A program made the position numbers and the translations under genes. A stretch of 64,000 nt of DNA from Oxytricha trifallax (lineage: Eukaryota; Ciliophora; Spirotrichea; Sporadotrichida; Oxytrichidae): positions 124,001-188,000 of the forward strand of contig ARYC01000151.1 of NCBI GenBank assembly GCA_000711775.1, written 5' to 3'. The first letter of the stretch is position 1. Each line of letters starts with the position of its first letter. Below, in pieces: positions 13,701 through 27,400 of the stretch. The notes beneath the pieces are model-generated. The model did not search any database, was not told the DNA's origin, and saw nothing but the letters and a program-made list of their open reading frames with translations.

Positions 13701-15266
13701 ATCTGATGTCTCGACTTAATTGTTATAAGAAGTGGGAGACTTTAAAATAAATCTAAAATTCTAGATGATATAAAAAGCTATATAACTTTATTGTAATATT
13801 TTTATCATTATTGATAGGCATTAAGAATAATTAAACGAGTTTATTAAATTAAATAAGCTTTATTTAATTAATAATTAGTAAGTTAAGATTCTATCGAATA
13901 AAAAGATGTGAACTCAAAATTCTTAGACTATTATCACAATTTTAAGGTTGATATATTAATCCATATATTATGACTCTTCAATATGTGTTATATTATTATA
14001 TCAACAAGAGACTGACCACTCTTCTAATATTTATGTTTAATAATAGTTTTAATAATATTAGTGCCTATATTCATGAAGCTTTTAAAGCCGAGAAAAAAAA
14101 AGGATTTTGATGGTCTTTCTAATTTCTTAAACCAACCAAGTTGCGACTCAACTAGTCTTTCTCCTTAATTGATCAAATTTAACTAGCAAAGAGTTTGGAT
14201 GATTTCAACAAAACCTGGCACCTTTTAACCCAGTTGGATAGTCTAAATCACACTTGAATGCACAGATTAGTCAAATAAAATTATTTGACAATTTCCTACT
14301 GTATACATGTAGCTTAGTCAATAATTCATCAGTGATGTCCGAGAATATTTTATTTTAGCTCTTCATTTTCTTTTACTTCCAACATTGGTCAACTAACGTG
14401 TTACTCTTTTTTAATGTACAAGCAATATTCAATCAAAAAATGTAAATTGAAGTGCTCATCATCAAATACATTTATTGTTTTAATTTTTAATGACGCCTAA
14501 GTGGTTTCAGGGTTGAGTGAAATTTGACATCCTCTTCATCATATTACAGTTGCTATCTTTCTTCGTACTGTCTAGGAGGCATTAATGTGATGTTGAAATT
14601 TAAAAATGTTTAAATTCTCAAAGCGAACTTACTTGATATGGTAGTTAATTACACGAAAAGTCATTTCAATTTGCTCAAATTACTATAGATCTTTTAGGTT
14701 ACTTCCTGAAGCTATTACTTTAAGTTAATACGGTTTGTATTACAACAGGAGGGTGAAATATTTTGTATATTGTAATTATGGAGTTAAAAATTTGGTACTG
14801 TTATATAAAAATCCTCCTTTAATCTTCAAACACCTAAAAGTTCCGTCTCAACCCAATATTTCTTACTCATCTACACGTGCTTGACCTTTAGTATCTTTTA
14901 TTGCATTTGTTAATTAGTATCTGAGCTAATAATTAAATGAGAACCATAAAGATACCATTTGTGGATGCCACATTTATAAAAGCTCTTTTAGTGTTAAGCA
15001 TCAATTTAATTTAGATTTTTATTTAATATTGATCAACCTCTAATTCTAAATTTGATACTTATTCACTATTAAATAATTTAAATTAGAAATTTGATTTAAA
15101 TTATTGAAAGGATACCCGAAATGACTACAATTTGGTGCTAACAGTAATTATACATTTAAGTTTAAAAATAATTAATGCATGGCTCTTGATCTTAATCACA
15201 GAAAAAATGGTAACTTCAATAAGTTTATATCCAAGTATTTAAAAATTCAAATTAAACATTGAAGTA
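7740..15266. other. 7.5 kb AT-rich gene desert
   Basis: Very AT-rich DNA with no frame of protein-like composition in the ciliate code, no long inverted repeats and no conserved motifs. Standard-code ORFs at 8426-8614 and 12627-12815 (minus) are random low-complexity translations. Confidence 0.5.
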
Positions 15267-15945
15267 GTAAATTTGGCTATGGAGTCAAACACATCCCCCC
15301 ATAATGTGTACTTTTCTTTTTGTAGTCTGATAGAGGTTTTGACGCTGAGTAATAGTAGCTAATGTACTATGCGTGTGAAATCAATAGTTTTCGAGATATG
15401 ACCCCCCGTCTATGTTCACTTTTTATATATAAAATTATAGTAAAAATTAAAAAAAATTTTGATTTTTTTATTAAATTCTAAATTATTTTTAAAAATATCA
15501 ATTTGGATACTTATTCGTGAATTTGATAGAAATAATTAATTATATTTATTTTATCAAAATATATTATCATTCATATTATTCGGACTTTAATTTAATTAAA
15601 AAAATGTAAATATTAATTAAATTAAAGTCCGAATAATATGAATGATAATATATTTTGATAAAATAAATAAAATTAATTATTTCTATCAAATTCACGAATA
15701 AGTATCCAAATTGATATTTTTAAAAATAATTTAGAATTTAATAAAAAAATCAAAATTTTTTTTAATTTTTACTATAATTTTATATATAAAAAGTGAACAT
15801 AGACGGGGGGTCATATCTCGAAAACTATTGATTTCACACGCATAGTACATTAGCTACTATTACTCAGCGTCAAAACCTCTATCAGACTACAAAAAGAAAA
15901 GTACACATTATGGGGGGATGTGTTTGACTCCATAGCCGTAAATTT
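15267..15945. mobile_element. 663-bp near-perfect foldback element with 8-bp TSD
   Basis: The element at 15275-15937 is an almost perfect palindrome: the left arm (15275 to about 15598) is repeated inverted in the right arm (about 15614-15937) around a spacer of about 15 nt. Ends are GGCTATGGAGTC... and its complement. It is bounded by identical 8-bp direct repeats GTAAATTT at 15267-15274 and 15938-15945, a target-site duplication. There is no coding capacity. An 8-bp duplication is usual for hAT, P and Merlin type DNA transposons; GG ends are compatible with the last. The very high arm identity implies recent insertion or ongoing conversion. Transcribed, it would fold into a hairpin of over 300 bp. 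Confidence 0.9.
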
Positions 15946-18900
15946 TCTATAAGAAAAACATGGTAAAAATTCAGATTGCTTATTTAGATAAATAAAACTA
16001 AACGAAAGTATTATAAACTTCATAAAGAATATTCGTAAAAATAACAGCTTAACAAGTCGAATTAATTTTAATTTCGAATAAGTAAGTTAAGTGAAAATAA
16101 AGAAACAAAGAAATCAAGAATGAATAAGACAAGTAGGGCCTTATTTAGTGCTAGATGAAGTCGAGACAACTTTAAAAGAAAGATGTATTGCTAAACTTGA
16201 TATGCGGAAGATTGCTAAGGCTCTTATTCTATGACTATTAATTAGGTTAAACTAAAATAATTTAGCCTGTACTATATTCTACACATTCGAAATTTGTTAA
16301 TTTCATCAATCATTTCTTCTCTTGCAAGATTTTAAGCAAAGTGTAACAATTTTAAAATCTTGATTATAGAAATATATAAAATAAACTAATCACATAAATT
16401 TTCAGTTATATTATAGATTAAAAAAGAGTCAATCTTTTGATTGCTTTAGTTGTTAGTAAAAATGGTTAGATTACTAACTACGGCGCTATTAAAATAAATA
16501 TAATGATATATAATATTGCTGTAATTTTCTATACAACTCTAATTTGCTTGAATTCTGGAATTTTAGTTATTTTAACATTAAGCATGAGAATTTTATTATT
16601 GATAAAATACAAAAAATAGGGAAATATGAAAAGCAGAAATTAATATTGTGCATGAATTTTTTGAAATTAATTTAAATTTGTAGAGTAAATTAAAACAGTA
16701 AATACTTTAATAAATATAAATCAAAATGGAGAAGAGAAGTTTTCTCATAGTACTAACACATGAAGTAATATAATTTCCTTATTCTTATTTTTTACTCTAT
16801 TATTTATATTTGTTTTGACATTAAGATATTAGAAAACAGAAATAAGACTAAAAAGCAGCATTTTTAAGACATTTTCACTCAAATATTAAGCAAAACTATC
16901 AAAATGCTTGACTATAAAATCAATATAAGGTGAAATAATTGCAAATTTTATCGCACATTAAATATACTCAATCTGTAAATAATAACTAAGAGTAATAACC
17001 AATGCATTTGCTTCGCATAAATAGAATGATTTTAGAAATTCTAAAAAAATATATTTAATATTAAAAATAAATCACATCAGTTAGTAAATCGAACTCATTA
17101 TTATAAATAAAGCATGGATAAAATTGCCATTTTTTGTTATAATATGTGTTTTTATTAATACTCTTAAATTTTTTGCTGTTTTTTTGATTTTAAATTTTTA
17201 CGATTTCCTATTCTTTTCTATTTTATCAATATTACTGGCATTTATTTAATATATGTAAATTAAATTATAAAAAATAAAAGCATAAGATTGATAAATATAG
17301 TCCTTTCATTGAAGATTACTAAGATTATACAATTCTTAATTTTATTTGCACTATTTGTATTTGTATGTATTAGTATTTTTAAATCAGTTGTTTTCCAATG
17401 AAGGGACTTTCAATCAAAGTTAATTTGTGATTATAAAGTTTATTTATTATTATGTTGATTTCTGTATATAATTAATAAATATAAGTAAGCAATTTGTTCT
17501 CGCTTAAGTTTGAAATGTTTAGAAAATTAGTGATAAATTATGAAGAATTTTAACAATAAGTGAAATTATGAGTATTTAAGTGTTAATTAATATAGTTATA
17601 ATAAATTACTATGATTTATTCTATAAGTATAGACGGTAACTAAAGGAGAAGAAATTTTTATGTATACAAATATAAACCCATATTACTTTGAAAAATATAA
17701 ATTAATAATCTAATCAGTTATTCGTAAATTTATTCAATTTCTTAAATTTCAAAAATTCATGATCGATATTTAGCATAATTTTGTATCACAATATTACTAA
17801 AATGTAATTAATTAGCTTCTACTATAGAGTAAAATTATTCTTTTTAAGTTATTCTACAAATCTAGACTATTTAAACTATTAAAATCCTTAAAATTTAATA
17901 ATTTCAATCAAGCAAACTCCTCAGTATATAAACAAAGATAGGTATCCCATTTACAATGATTCCAAGTAGAGTATCTAGATTATTTATTTAATCAATCAAA
18001 TCAGGGTAAATCTTAATGCATGCCACCAACAGCTAAACTTCATTAAAGACTAAAAATAGTTACTACTAAATTAGATGAATAAAATTTCCAAAAAAATCAC
18101 TAAAAATTTATTAATTAAGTATCAATAATTTCCAAATTAAACGAATAAAATACAATTATTTAGATGAAAAATTAAATTAAATATACATTCAAGCCATACA
18201 TAATATATCAATTGTTCATTTAAATTTTAATTAAAATATAAGATAAGTGTAGATTTTCAACAGATACTTATTAAATCAAAAGAAATAAGTTTCATATTTA
18301 TCAATTAGTATAATCAAACTTAAGGATAATTATTTATAAAAACATTCTTAATGATTGACTATCGATTATATTCCCAAATTGAAGGATAAATGGAAAAGTG
18401 GTTCTAAATCGAATTATCTATTCTTTTAGAATTTTATTAAACTCTAGAAATTAATTACTCTTATAACTTTAAGTCTTCTTTTTCTTGTTAGATTAAAACT
18501 AATATGCTGAGTTAATTATGAAATAACTAATTAAAGATAGCTATAAGCTTCCTTTGTTTTCAAGTATGATATTACAATAACTGCATCACAGTAGCAACTT
18601 GATGAATCAACTTCAATCAATTGCCTCCAAATCAAATTATGTGCTCTAATTGAGCATGTCAATTTGCTTTTACGATATTAAATAGTACCACTGATTGAAA
18701 ATTTAGGTTGATTTTGATATTGCTGTTTAGTTGTCTAGGGATCTTTGAGTTTTACAGGCTTTAACTGTGTTAAATAAGAGTTAAATGTCAAACTAATTTC
18801 AACAAATCTATAAAATATATTAAGTAAATATTTTATTATTTTAAATATCTAGATAATTTACTTATAAAAACATATTAATGATTCAATCTGTAGTATGAGT

Positions 18901-19310
18901 CAAAATGAATAATATAAACAAATGGACTTAAAGAAGAGGAAGATGCCTGCTAAGATAGATGTTTAGTGTCATTTGGTGAGATTAGTTTCAAAATCTCAGA
19001 ACATTATGTCGCAAGAAACTCAGTGTCAAAGTTGCTACTTGATTATTACTCCCAAATATATTAATTCAATTTTATTTATTAGAAGTAATGATATAAGAAT
19101 TGAATTATAACATAAATTAATAAATGAGCGTTGAAAGAATACCTATTCAAATTGATTTGATAATTATCGCTCATAAGAGTTAATTAAGATTAATCATTAC
19201 ACTTAAAGAGGGGAAACTAATTGAAATAAATCCAACTAGGAACAAAAGCTCATTTAGCTTATTAATAAATACATTTTACATATTTATATTTTATCTTATA
19301 GTTTTAATGT
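15946..19310. other. AT-rich stretch without a recognised gene
   Basis: No frame, motif or repeat that I can support. A slightly GC-richer patch at about 18900-19060 has no convincing coding frame. Confidence 0.45.
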
Positions 19311-19321
19311 ATTTATTCAGG

Positions 19322-19760
19322 ATTCTGTAATTGATGGCTAGATAAAACAAATTGTTGAGGAGAAAGATGAGTTACTTATTGCTATGTACTGAGATAATCA
19401 AGTGGAGTTAATGACGAGGGACCAAACTTGGAATATTCCAGTTAGTAGTAATGCTATTGATGTCAATACTATCAGATATCAATCAAAAGAAAACCTTGTG
19501 AATATTTACTTGTTCATACAACTTAACTTATTAAATAATATTATTAATAGTATGACTCTGTTGTGTAAGATCCCGAGAGTTGCTATTAAATGACCACAAA
19601 ATCAAGATGAACCTTCTGATGAAGGCATTTGCAATTGAGAAACTTGCCCAGTATAAAACAGGATTCATTTATGAGTTCAGAGTGTAGTTGAAGGACCAAG
19701 GGTAGTCAAACATAAATAAATAAATGAATAGTATGAGAAAAGATAAAAACCTTTAAATTA
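19322..19760 (+). pseudogene. Decayed gene fragment, unknown protein
   Basis: Preceded by an intron-like acceptor (TATTTATTCAG, ending about 19320), the plus strand reads in the ciliate code as an acidic, Gln-containing segment (DSVIDGQIKQIVEEKDELL) and then an in-frame TGA near 19390. It continues in the same frame from about 19407 to a TGA near 19591. From about 19600 the coding character moves to another frame (FAIEKLAQYKTGFIYEFRV), continuing to about 19730. One nonsense change and one frameshift inside otherwise protein-like sequence suggest a broken gene. No family is recognised. It could instead be two exons with an unseen intron. Confidence 0.35.
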
Positions 19761-19799
19761 TAAAAGAACTTTTGAATTTATTTTATTATTATGTATTAT

Positions 19800-22130
19800 T
19801 AAAAAATGAAATAGCATTCTATATACGACTGTTAAGATATTTTTCAACAATTAGAGCTGTACTTTAGGCCAATTAAATCTCAATTATAATACATTATTAG
19901 ATATGAAACACAAACATTTTCGGAAAATCTTATCATTAGGTCTATAAGTTTGATTTTGACATTTGACTGCTACCATATTATAATTACCAACAGAAATATC
20001 CCAGTGAATAAAAATTACATAAATTAGTTCAATTTATAGGAATATATATATATATTTATTGCAATGTAATATTAATTATATTTGTTAAACAATTTAAATC
20101 TATAAATTAAGTATATAATTGATATCTTTTCACCTATCTCTAGGAATATAAATGATCATTCTCTCAAATAATCACTTGTAAACTCATTGTATAAAATGAG
20201 TGAGTAGGAATTAATCACCAATAACAATTTATTAATTAAAAGGTAGGTATTGGTCTCAAAGATATCGGCTTAGTCAGAATTGGCCTGCTGAGTGAGCTTT
20301 TCTTCTCTTTTTCCAAAATATTAGATGATAGGCAGCATTTTTAATATATTTATATTTCATATCAGTTTTATAAATTCTTTGGATTTAATGTAAAAATTAT
20401 CATTAATTGGCTAAATAATATATAATTTTTGGCTATTAAATTGTTTATAAATTTGTTCTTTAAAGTATTAATGAATTTAAAATTTATGTTAGATGCAAAA
20501 ATTGGATCTTAAAGCATAAAAAAGCTTAGTTAATAGAGAATTAGAGAAGAAAGTAATTCTGTAATATTTATTGAATCATATAAAGTATTTGATTTAATTT
20601 TTATTTCACTATGGGCAAATAAAAAATAGTCTAATCAAACCTACAACAAAAATTAAACAACTATAAAATATTGCTCTATAAGGAATATTTCAATTTTTTA
20701 TTATTAAATATATATTTATGAATTTTAGCTTATCTTTCTCTTTGAAAAGTTTATTAATTCCTCCCCAGATGAAGTTTAGGAAATATTATCTTTAATATTT
20801 TATGGTAAAATTCCATTATATTAATTATAAATAAGGAAGTTTTGGAATTATTACAATGTTGGTATTCTCAAATTAATTGTTCTTTATTTTTAATTTTACT
20901 ATTATTGAGAAGAATCTAAGTTAAAACTAATTATTTATCGCCCTCACATTTGTTATAATCACGAATAAACATCTAATAAATTGTTTCAATCATCACACTA
21001 TATTTATATAAGAACTAACTTGATATATAAATATAAATCAAATTTATTAAATTCCCCTTTATTTATAAATAATAAAATTTATATTAATTTTTCCAATCAA
21101 ATTAATTCTTGTCGCTAAATTAAGGTGGAATGATATTACTTTATTAAACAACCTAAAATTGAATTAACCAACTAATATCTACCTTAAGTAAATCTTAATA
21201 TTTATAATAAAACTATTCTAATTCTAGCAAATGAATTACGCAACAAAAACAACTTTATTTTTATGGATTCTTTTATGATATTTTGACTTGTAAACTGGGG
21301 TAACTGCCTCTTTTAATATCTCTAAGATGTCATCATTATATTTTCTGGAACACTATTATTAAACAAAACCTACACCTTAAAGCTGAATAACTTCTATTTT
21401 GATATTTCAAGATCATTATAAGAACGAGAGGCAGTGGAAGTACAGATTTTGATTGAGTCAATTTAGATGCCTCCAAGCAAGAGGGAAAGTTAATTTTAGT
21501 ATAGACAAAAAGAATAATTGATTTGTAGATACATATAATTTAAGATCCACAATGAATTGCAGGCTTGCTTTTATGTGTGGAAAATTTCAGAAAATTGTTG
21601 ATGATCACATTCCACTTTTAGAGTAACAATTCAACTCTGTTTATTAAGATAACGATCCTCTAAAATTTTTAAGTTGACTATAAGTATCTATATTAAAATT
21701 GAAGCATTTTAATATTTAAGGATTTTAAACGAATTCTTAATTTAACACAAGAATAGTAAATTAATTATTAAAACTACTTTGACATAAATTTTAACGCAAA
21801 ATTAAATAATAAAGTACTATATTTTTACATCATAGAATATAGTATTTACACTGTATACGTTTCCTGTTTCAAAATCAATTGCACCTTATTTATTTGAGAA
21901 AAACCTACAGTGCAGTTGAAAATTATACCAATTTTTTCCATGAATTTTTTTCCCCCCATTTTTCAAATGAAGAGGTTCTTATAAAATCTAATTTAACTTA
22001 AACAAATTGATAAATTTTAATTATAATGTCTATTTATTTCCTAGAGTAAAATTTAGGATAAATTTCCTTAACCAAAATAAATCAACATTTAATTAAATAC
22101 TTGAAGATAATCCTAACTACTGAGTAAAAA
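19800..22130. other. AT-rich stretch without a recognised gene
   Basis: Nothing supportable; TGA stops are frequent in every frame. A somewhat GC-richer patch around 21420-21620 shows no clear frame. Confidence 0.45.
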
Positions 22131-22139
22131 TCATTCTTG

Positions 22140-24435
22140 CAAACCTTGTCATGTAACTTTTTCCCTTCTCTTATCGTAGTTGAACTTCCTAAAATATCGA
22201 TCTGAATCTCACTCTTTCACAGTATCTCCTGTTGACGCCACTTCCTAAACAAATCAGTAATCTTATTGATCTATTGATCCAGCAGTTGAAGAAAGGATCA
22301 ATAATAAATCCGGGAACCCTGTAATTCATAATAAATACTGCTGCTATCCCGTGTATACTTTGCTTTTGATCGCTTTCTGAAACCTCTCCATCTTGGTGTT
22401 GACCATGTACATTTGGTCTGTTTAGGCTGTGCTTTGTAGGCATTGGGGTCGGTCTCGACAAGATACTGCTGAACTTCCTGGGCAATAAGCTTATTTCGAA
22501 AAGTGAAGCTGTGGTCACCACTCATAGCAGGTAAAATGGAAATTTTCATTATTCTCGGTAAGATTACCAAGTTCGTAAGAAAAGGATTTTATTAGGAGTA
22601 AACTCCATCTAACAAAAGTTTATTTCTTAGAAATCGCACTCGCGAACAATCAATAGATAACATTATCATTATCTGTTAATAAATTTATAATTTTATTAAT
22701 TACTTATTATACTTTTAATAATAAAAGAAGGGATTCAATTATCAATTTTATAATGATATAAAACTTTTCTATTCAAATTAAATATTTAAAAACTCAGAGT
22801 ATTTCCAAAATCAGTCTTACACTCTAATTTCCTAGGTTTAAAGAATGAGCAGTCCTTGTAATATAATCATTCAAGAGCCTCTCTAATAACCTATCAGCTT
22901 CTAAGTTATTCCAGAGAGAAGTATCATAAGACAAAGATAAGCGAATAATATGATTCTTCTCTGATTGATCATATATTAAAAAATGGGTAATCATCAGTAC
23001 TTTGAGGGAAAGGCCAAGATTTATACCAGTATTAGAATTATAGATCATCACCCAATAAGTATGCGCATGCTTCAACTAATCATTTATTAAGATTCAAGAA
23101 CTTTATTACAAGAAGCTGAGGTTAGAGCTGCACTATTTCCAATAGCTATTTATAGGATAAGAATGTATACTTCCAGGAGATTAGTAGAGAATGGGGCGTA
23201 AGTAGCACCAATTGCCGAATTTTAATACATTTTTAAAGGGGTTTTGTCGGGCTGATAGGCTAAAGGAAGAATTTGTGCAGTTGCTGCGGTGGTAGGATGC
23301 GTTGTTCATTAACAGATTAGATGTGTACTATCTGAAAGCAACTGAATTCTCGTTTCAAGATTAAGATTGACCTCATCTTTTTCTGCTATTAAGTTACACC
23401 GATTTCATATGGATTTGAAGAGATTTAATCTGGAGTTATATCTCTTGAACGTAAAGGATTTCTCCGTTTAAGTACTATCTTAAAAGGACGCATGAGGAAG
23501 GTATTTTGTTTTAGGTAGAACGATTACAATTTAAAGATTCTTTAAATGTTAAAGAAAATAATTCTAGACATTTAACAAAAAAAGGTATGCATATACTCAA
23601 TAATATTTTTTACGGAAGATAAACCTTTTATAAGAAGGAATGTTACTTCTTAAAATTCTTTATAGTTATATATTAAGACTTTTAAGAACTCGCATTTTTG
23701 AATTCGGGTCTTTGTTTACTGGTCTTAAGGGTCACTTCAGTCAGTTTTTGTACTTGTCTGGACATCTCTTCATTATTCTTATTGAGAAACTTCTCGAAGA
23801 GGGGTCAACTTGAAGATTGTCGTAGAAATGCATCCTTTAATGTCTGGTATGAGTGGGCAATACTTCGAATACTTCTTGTATTTCTTTATCTGGAACATCC
23901 ATGTCCTAATATATTTATACTGACAGCATATCGTGAGTATCAGTAATTTCCTTAAGCCGAGATTCTCTTTAATGGTTAATAACATCCAGTTCCACATGAT
24001 TAAAAAGTATCTGTATCTGATGTCAATAGCATCCATCTTATCCTCTCTTTTGTATTAACTATTTTGAGTCATATAATTACAACTCCCTATATTATTATGT
24101 GTTTCAATGTGAGAAATAAATTCCTCTAGTTTCGTTTAATCTAAAACTTGAAATCTTCAATCTACTCAAACTTCTTTTTCTTGTTTTCCAATAAAAATAC
24201 ATAAGTTCTGGTAATAATGCAATTAAAGTTGAATTTTATATTTCAGTTGCTCTTATTTTGTTTTTTCTTTATCTAGAGGTTTTTATCTGCTTTTTTTCTT
24301 TTTTGGTCTATGAAAAGGTTCATCTTTTTAAAGCATTTTAATTTTATTTTCTATTATTTTCTCATCTTTCTTCATTATTTAGGCCGCTTGTTTAAATTTG
24401 ATCAGCGACTCCTTCTCCACTGAAACCGAGATTCA
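22140..24435 (-). pseudogene. Decayed multi-segment gene region, unknown coiled-coil-like protein(s)
   Basis: A 2.3 kb region with higher GC than its flanks and several minus-strand stretches that look like protein in the ciliate code. In order on the minus strand: a Lys/Glu/Gln-rich segment at about 24400-24180 (SVEKESLIKFKQAAQIMKK start); a segment at about 24020-23810 (including KEIQEVFEVLPTHTRHQ) that shifts frame into a coiled-coil-like stretch (KNNEEMSRQVQKLTEV) at about 23790-23650; a segment at about 23090-22770 (including EADRLLERLLNDYITR); and one at about 22600-22150 (KLIAQEVQQYLVETDPNAY) with an in-frame TGA near 22298. It may be one intron-containing gene in decay, or more than one. 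The plus strand is also fairly open at 23100-23370, so strand assignment there is uncertain. No family is recognised. Confidence 0.35.
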
Positions 24436-24439
24436 ACCT

Positions 24440-27400
24440 ATATTATGATAACCATCTCATTTAATTAATTGTATATCTTATCATTTTTATCTTACTTTAT
24501 GAAATTTCGGATATTTATTAGAAAATATCCAGAACAGACAAGCTGCTGTAGTAATGTAGTAGTATTTTACAACTGACGGTATTTTTTATTGAACTGTATC
24601 TATTTTGATCTCCATGGTATTTTACTAGATATTTGTACAATAACAAAAACACAGAAGCAAACCCTTATTGAATTATGGAAGTATGTATTTATAATTAAAA
24701 GACAGTAAAAAATTAATATTTTCTTTAATTTTAAAGGGACTTAAGTTTCCTGCACTTTTTTAAAAAATATGAAATTCAAAAATTGTATATTATGACCCAA
24801 TAAATATAAAAAAAGATCTTGAGGTAAGAAGAGTAGTACAAGGAGTTTAGATAACAGTTATTAGAATAAAGTTCACTTGAAATCTTATCAAATACTTAAG
24901 AAATCTATATAGTGTGTATAAATTCCAACCCCAAATGCAAAAAAGTTGTTAGATAATTGGTATTTAAAATAAACATGAGGGTGCTTGGATGGTGTTTATA
25001 ATCCATGCTAATAAAGATATTGACAAATTGATTAGTCAATTAAGTATAAATATAGCAATAAATTATTTCGGAAGTTGGTTGATTGTTTTTTTTAAAAAAA
25101 TTTGATAAAAATTTGAAGAAATTTTAGTGCAGGAGACTTCTCTTATTCCATAATTTTGAATTTTATGTATATTTAAGTAGAATCATATTTCTTTACTACT
25201 TTTCTATTTTTATTTGTGCCCCAATCACTTCCTACATAAAAATCAATAAAATTAATATATAGTTTACTCGTATCTATGCTAGTTTGAGCAGTATAATTAT
25301 TGTTAGTAATGTTAGTAGTTTAGTACTCATATTGGATTAAGTTTATGAAAATTTATTTATAATTATAATATAAACTTTTCCTAATTGAGTTAAAGTAAAC
25401 TAATTTTACAAAAAAAATAAAAAAATTCTCACAATTTTGCTCTTGGGTTTATTATTGGTCAAGTTAGGATTCCTTATGAATTCATTCGATATACTTGTTT
25501 TCATTTTAAATTCTTCGTCATTGGTCATTAGTGCTTAAAAGACTATTTTGAACAAATAAAACAGGATCAAATGCTGAGATGTTGCTTAATTTTTTTTATT
25601 AGATTAGTTACTATAGATCGATGTAAATCAATGCTTGGATGATTTCAAATATCTGGACTATATCACTAATTCTCTTTCAGTCCTTGTATTTATACTAAGA
25701 GTCTATATAGAATTAATTAACTACATCATACTTATCTTATTCAAGATGTTCTGAGAGCTGCTAGGAATATGCTAATACCAACCTGTAGACAACTCTAAGA
25801 ATCTCAATTTAATAATATTTATCATAGCTTGTCACAATATTTTTGGATCATAAATTATCAATAATGCATTTTGTAAATCTTGAAACAGAATGGTAATTTA
25901 AATTGTACTTATGTAAATATTCTCCATTCTTTGAATTTAGTATATGAGCCTTATAGGGTAGATTATAAATAATTCTCAATCTATAAATAATATTTATTTA
26001 TATCAAAACTTTTAATTTTCATCCTGAATATAATTTATTGACTTTTACAATTCTTCTCAAGGAAGATTTAATAGGTATTTGCTTAACAAAATTTATAAAT
26101 ATACAATTAATTAATCTTATTCTTCAGACATTTTGATTTTAATGTGAATTTAATTGTATAATATTCACTTTTGCTATCATTTTTCCTATCTTTTTAGGTT
26201 TTAAATTAATTCTAATTAACCATATCATGATTTTAATAACTTAATTGCTTTCATTTTAATCTAAACTTCATCAGTTTTACAAAAGGTACCATATTATAAG
26301 ATAGAGCAAATAGTAAAGCGGATTATAATTTAAATATGTTAAAAAATACTTGTCATGGTACACTATAAATATGTATTTGTATTAAAAAACAAACTACCTT
26401 TCCTTCTATATTTTACTGATTTATATTAATTAATTCTTAAAGCTAATATATATGAATAATTTCTAATTCTTAAAACTGATATTGTTACATAATCAACGAT
26501 CGAATGTATTCATGAAACGACATTTTATTAGGAAGAAGCCTTTTTATTATTTAAAATCTTTAATAATAATAAGTGATAAAAATTTATTGAGTTCAGTGAA
26601 GACATCTAAATTATAAATAAAACAGCGAGTAAGAAACTAAGAAAAAGAGCAAAGCAAAAGTATGAGGAAAAATACTATATAAAAGACTTAATGGGTGCTT
26701 TAAGCATAAAGTTGAATAATTAAGATAATAAAAGTATTATGTATGGTCATTAGTCACTATAATAACTGGGAAGTTTCATTCTCATTTCGTGGATGTGGAT
26801 AAATTATTATATTAAATAAAGTTAAATATATCTTGATTAAATTTTAATAGATAAAGCAAACAGGCAAATAATAAATAATTATAAAAAGGTATGTGTGATT
26901 AATGTATAAATAAAACAGATGCTGTTCTTATTCCCATTAATATCTGCAGTTTGAAAAGTCATTAAATCATATTACAAGAAAATCCACAAAAAAAAACTGG
27001 ATTTTTCCACAGATAAACATATTTAAGCAAAGAATTCATTTCATCTAAATGTGATTTAATAATAAAATTAATGATTAATTTATTAATCTTAATATCTTAA
27101 TTTTAAAGTTATAAAAAATTTTCAGCTATATATTTGAATAGTAATTTTATAAACCGATAGAAGGAGAAATATCGGGTTAGTTACAAACGAAATAACAGAA
27201 CATTATTGCATATTTACAAATAATTATATAAATATAGATGCAGATGAAGATTTAAAATAAAGACGTTCTTGAATAAACAAACAATAACAGGAAGAAATTA
27301 ATATATATTTTAGCCTGCATAAATGGAATAAATTTATTCACAGTCATTATAGTATTAATTATTTCGTTATTGTGAGTATCCTTACATGTCTATCTTTTCT

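Noticed and set aside
14115..14135. TAAACCAACC resembling the start of the Tetrahymena chromosome breakage sequence
   Set aside because: Only the first ten bases fit the 15-bp motif as I remember it; the rest (AAGTT) does not. No full match was found on either strand by eye, so I call no breakage site.
22189..22521. 110-codon minus-strand ORF
   Set aside because: The neighbouring frame (with TAA/TAG as Gln) is more protein-like over the same interval; this one looks like an out-of-frame reading.
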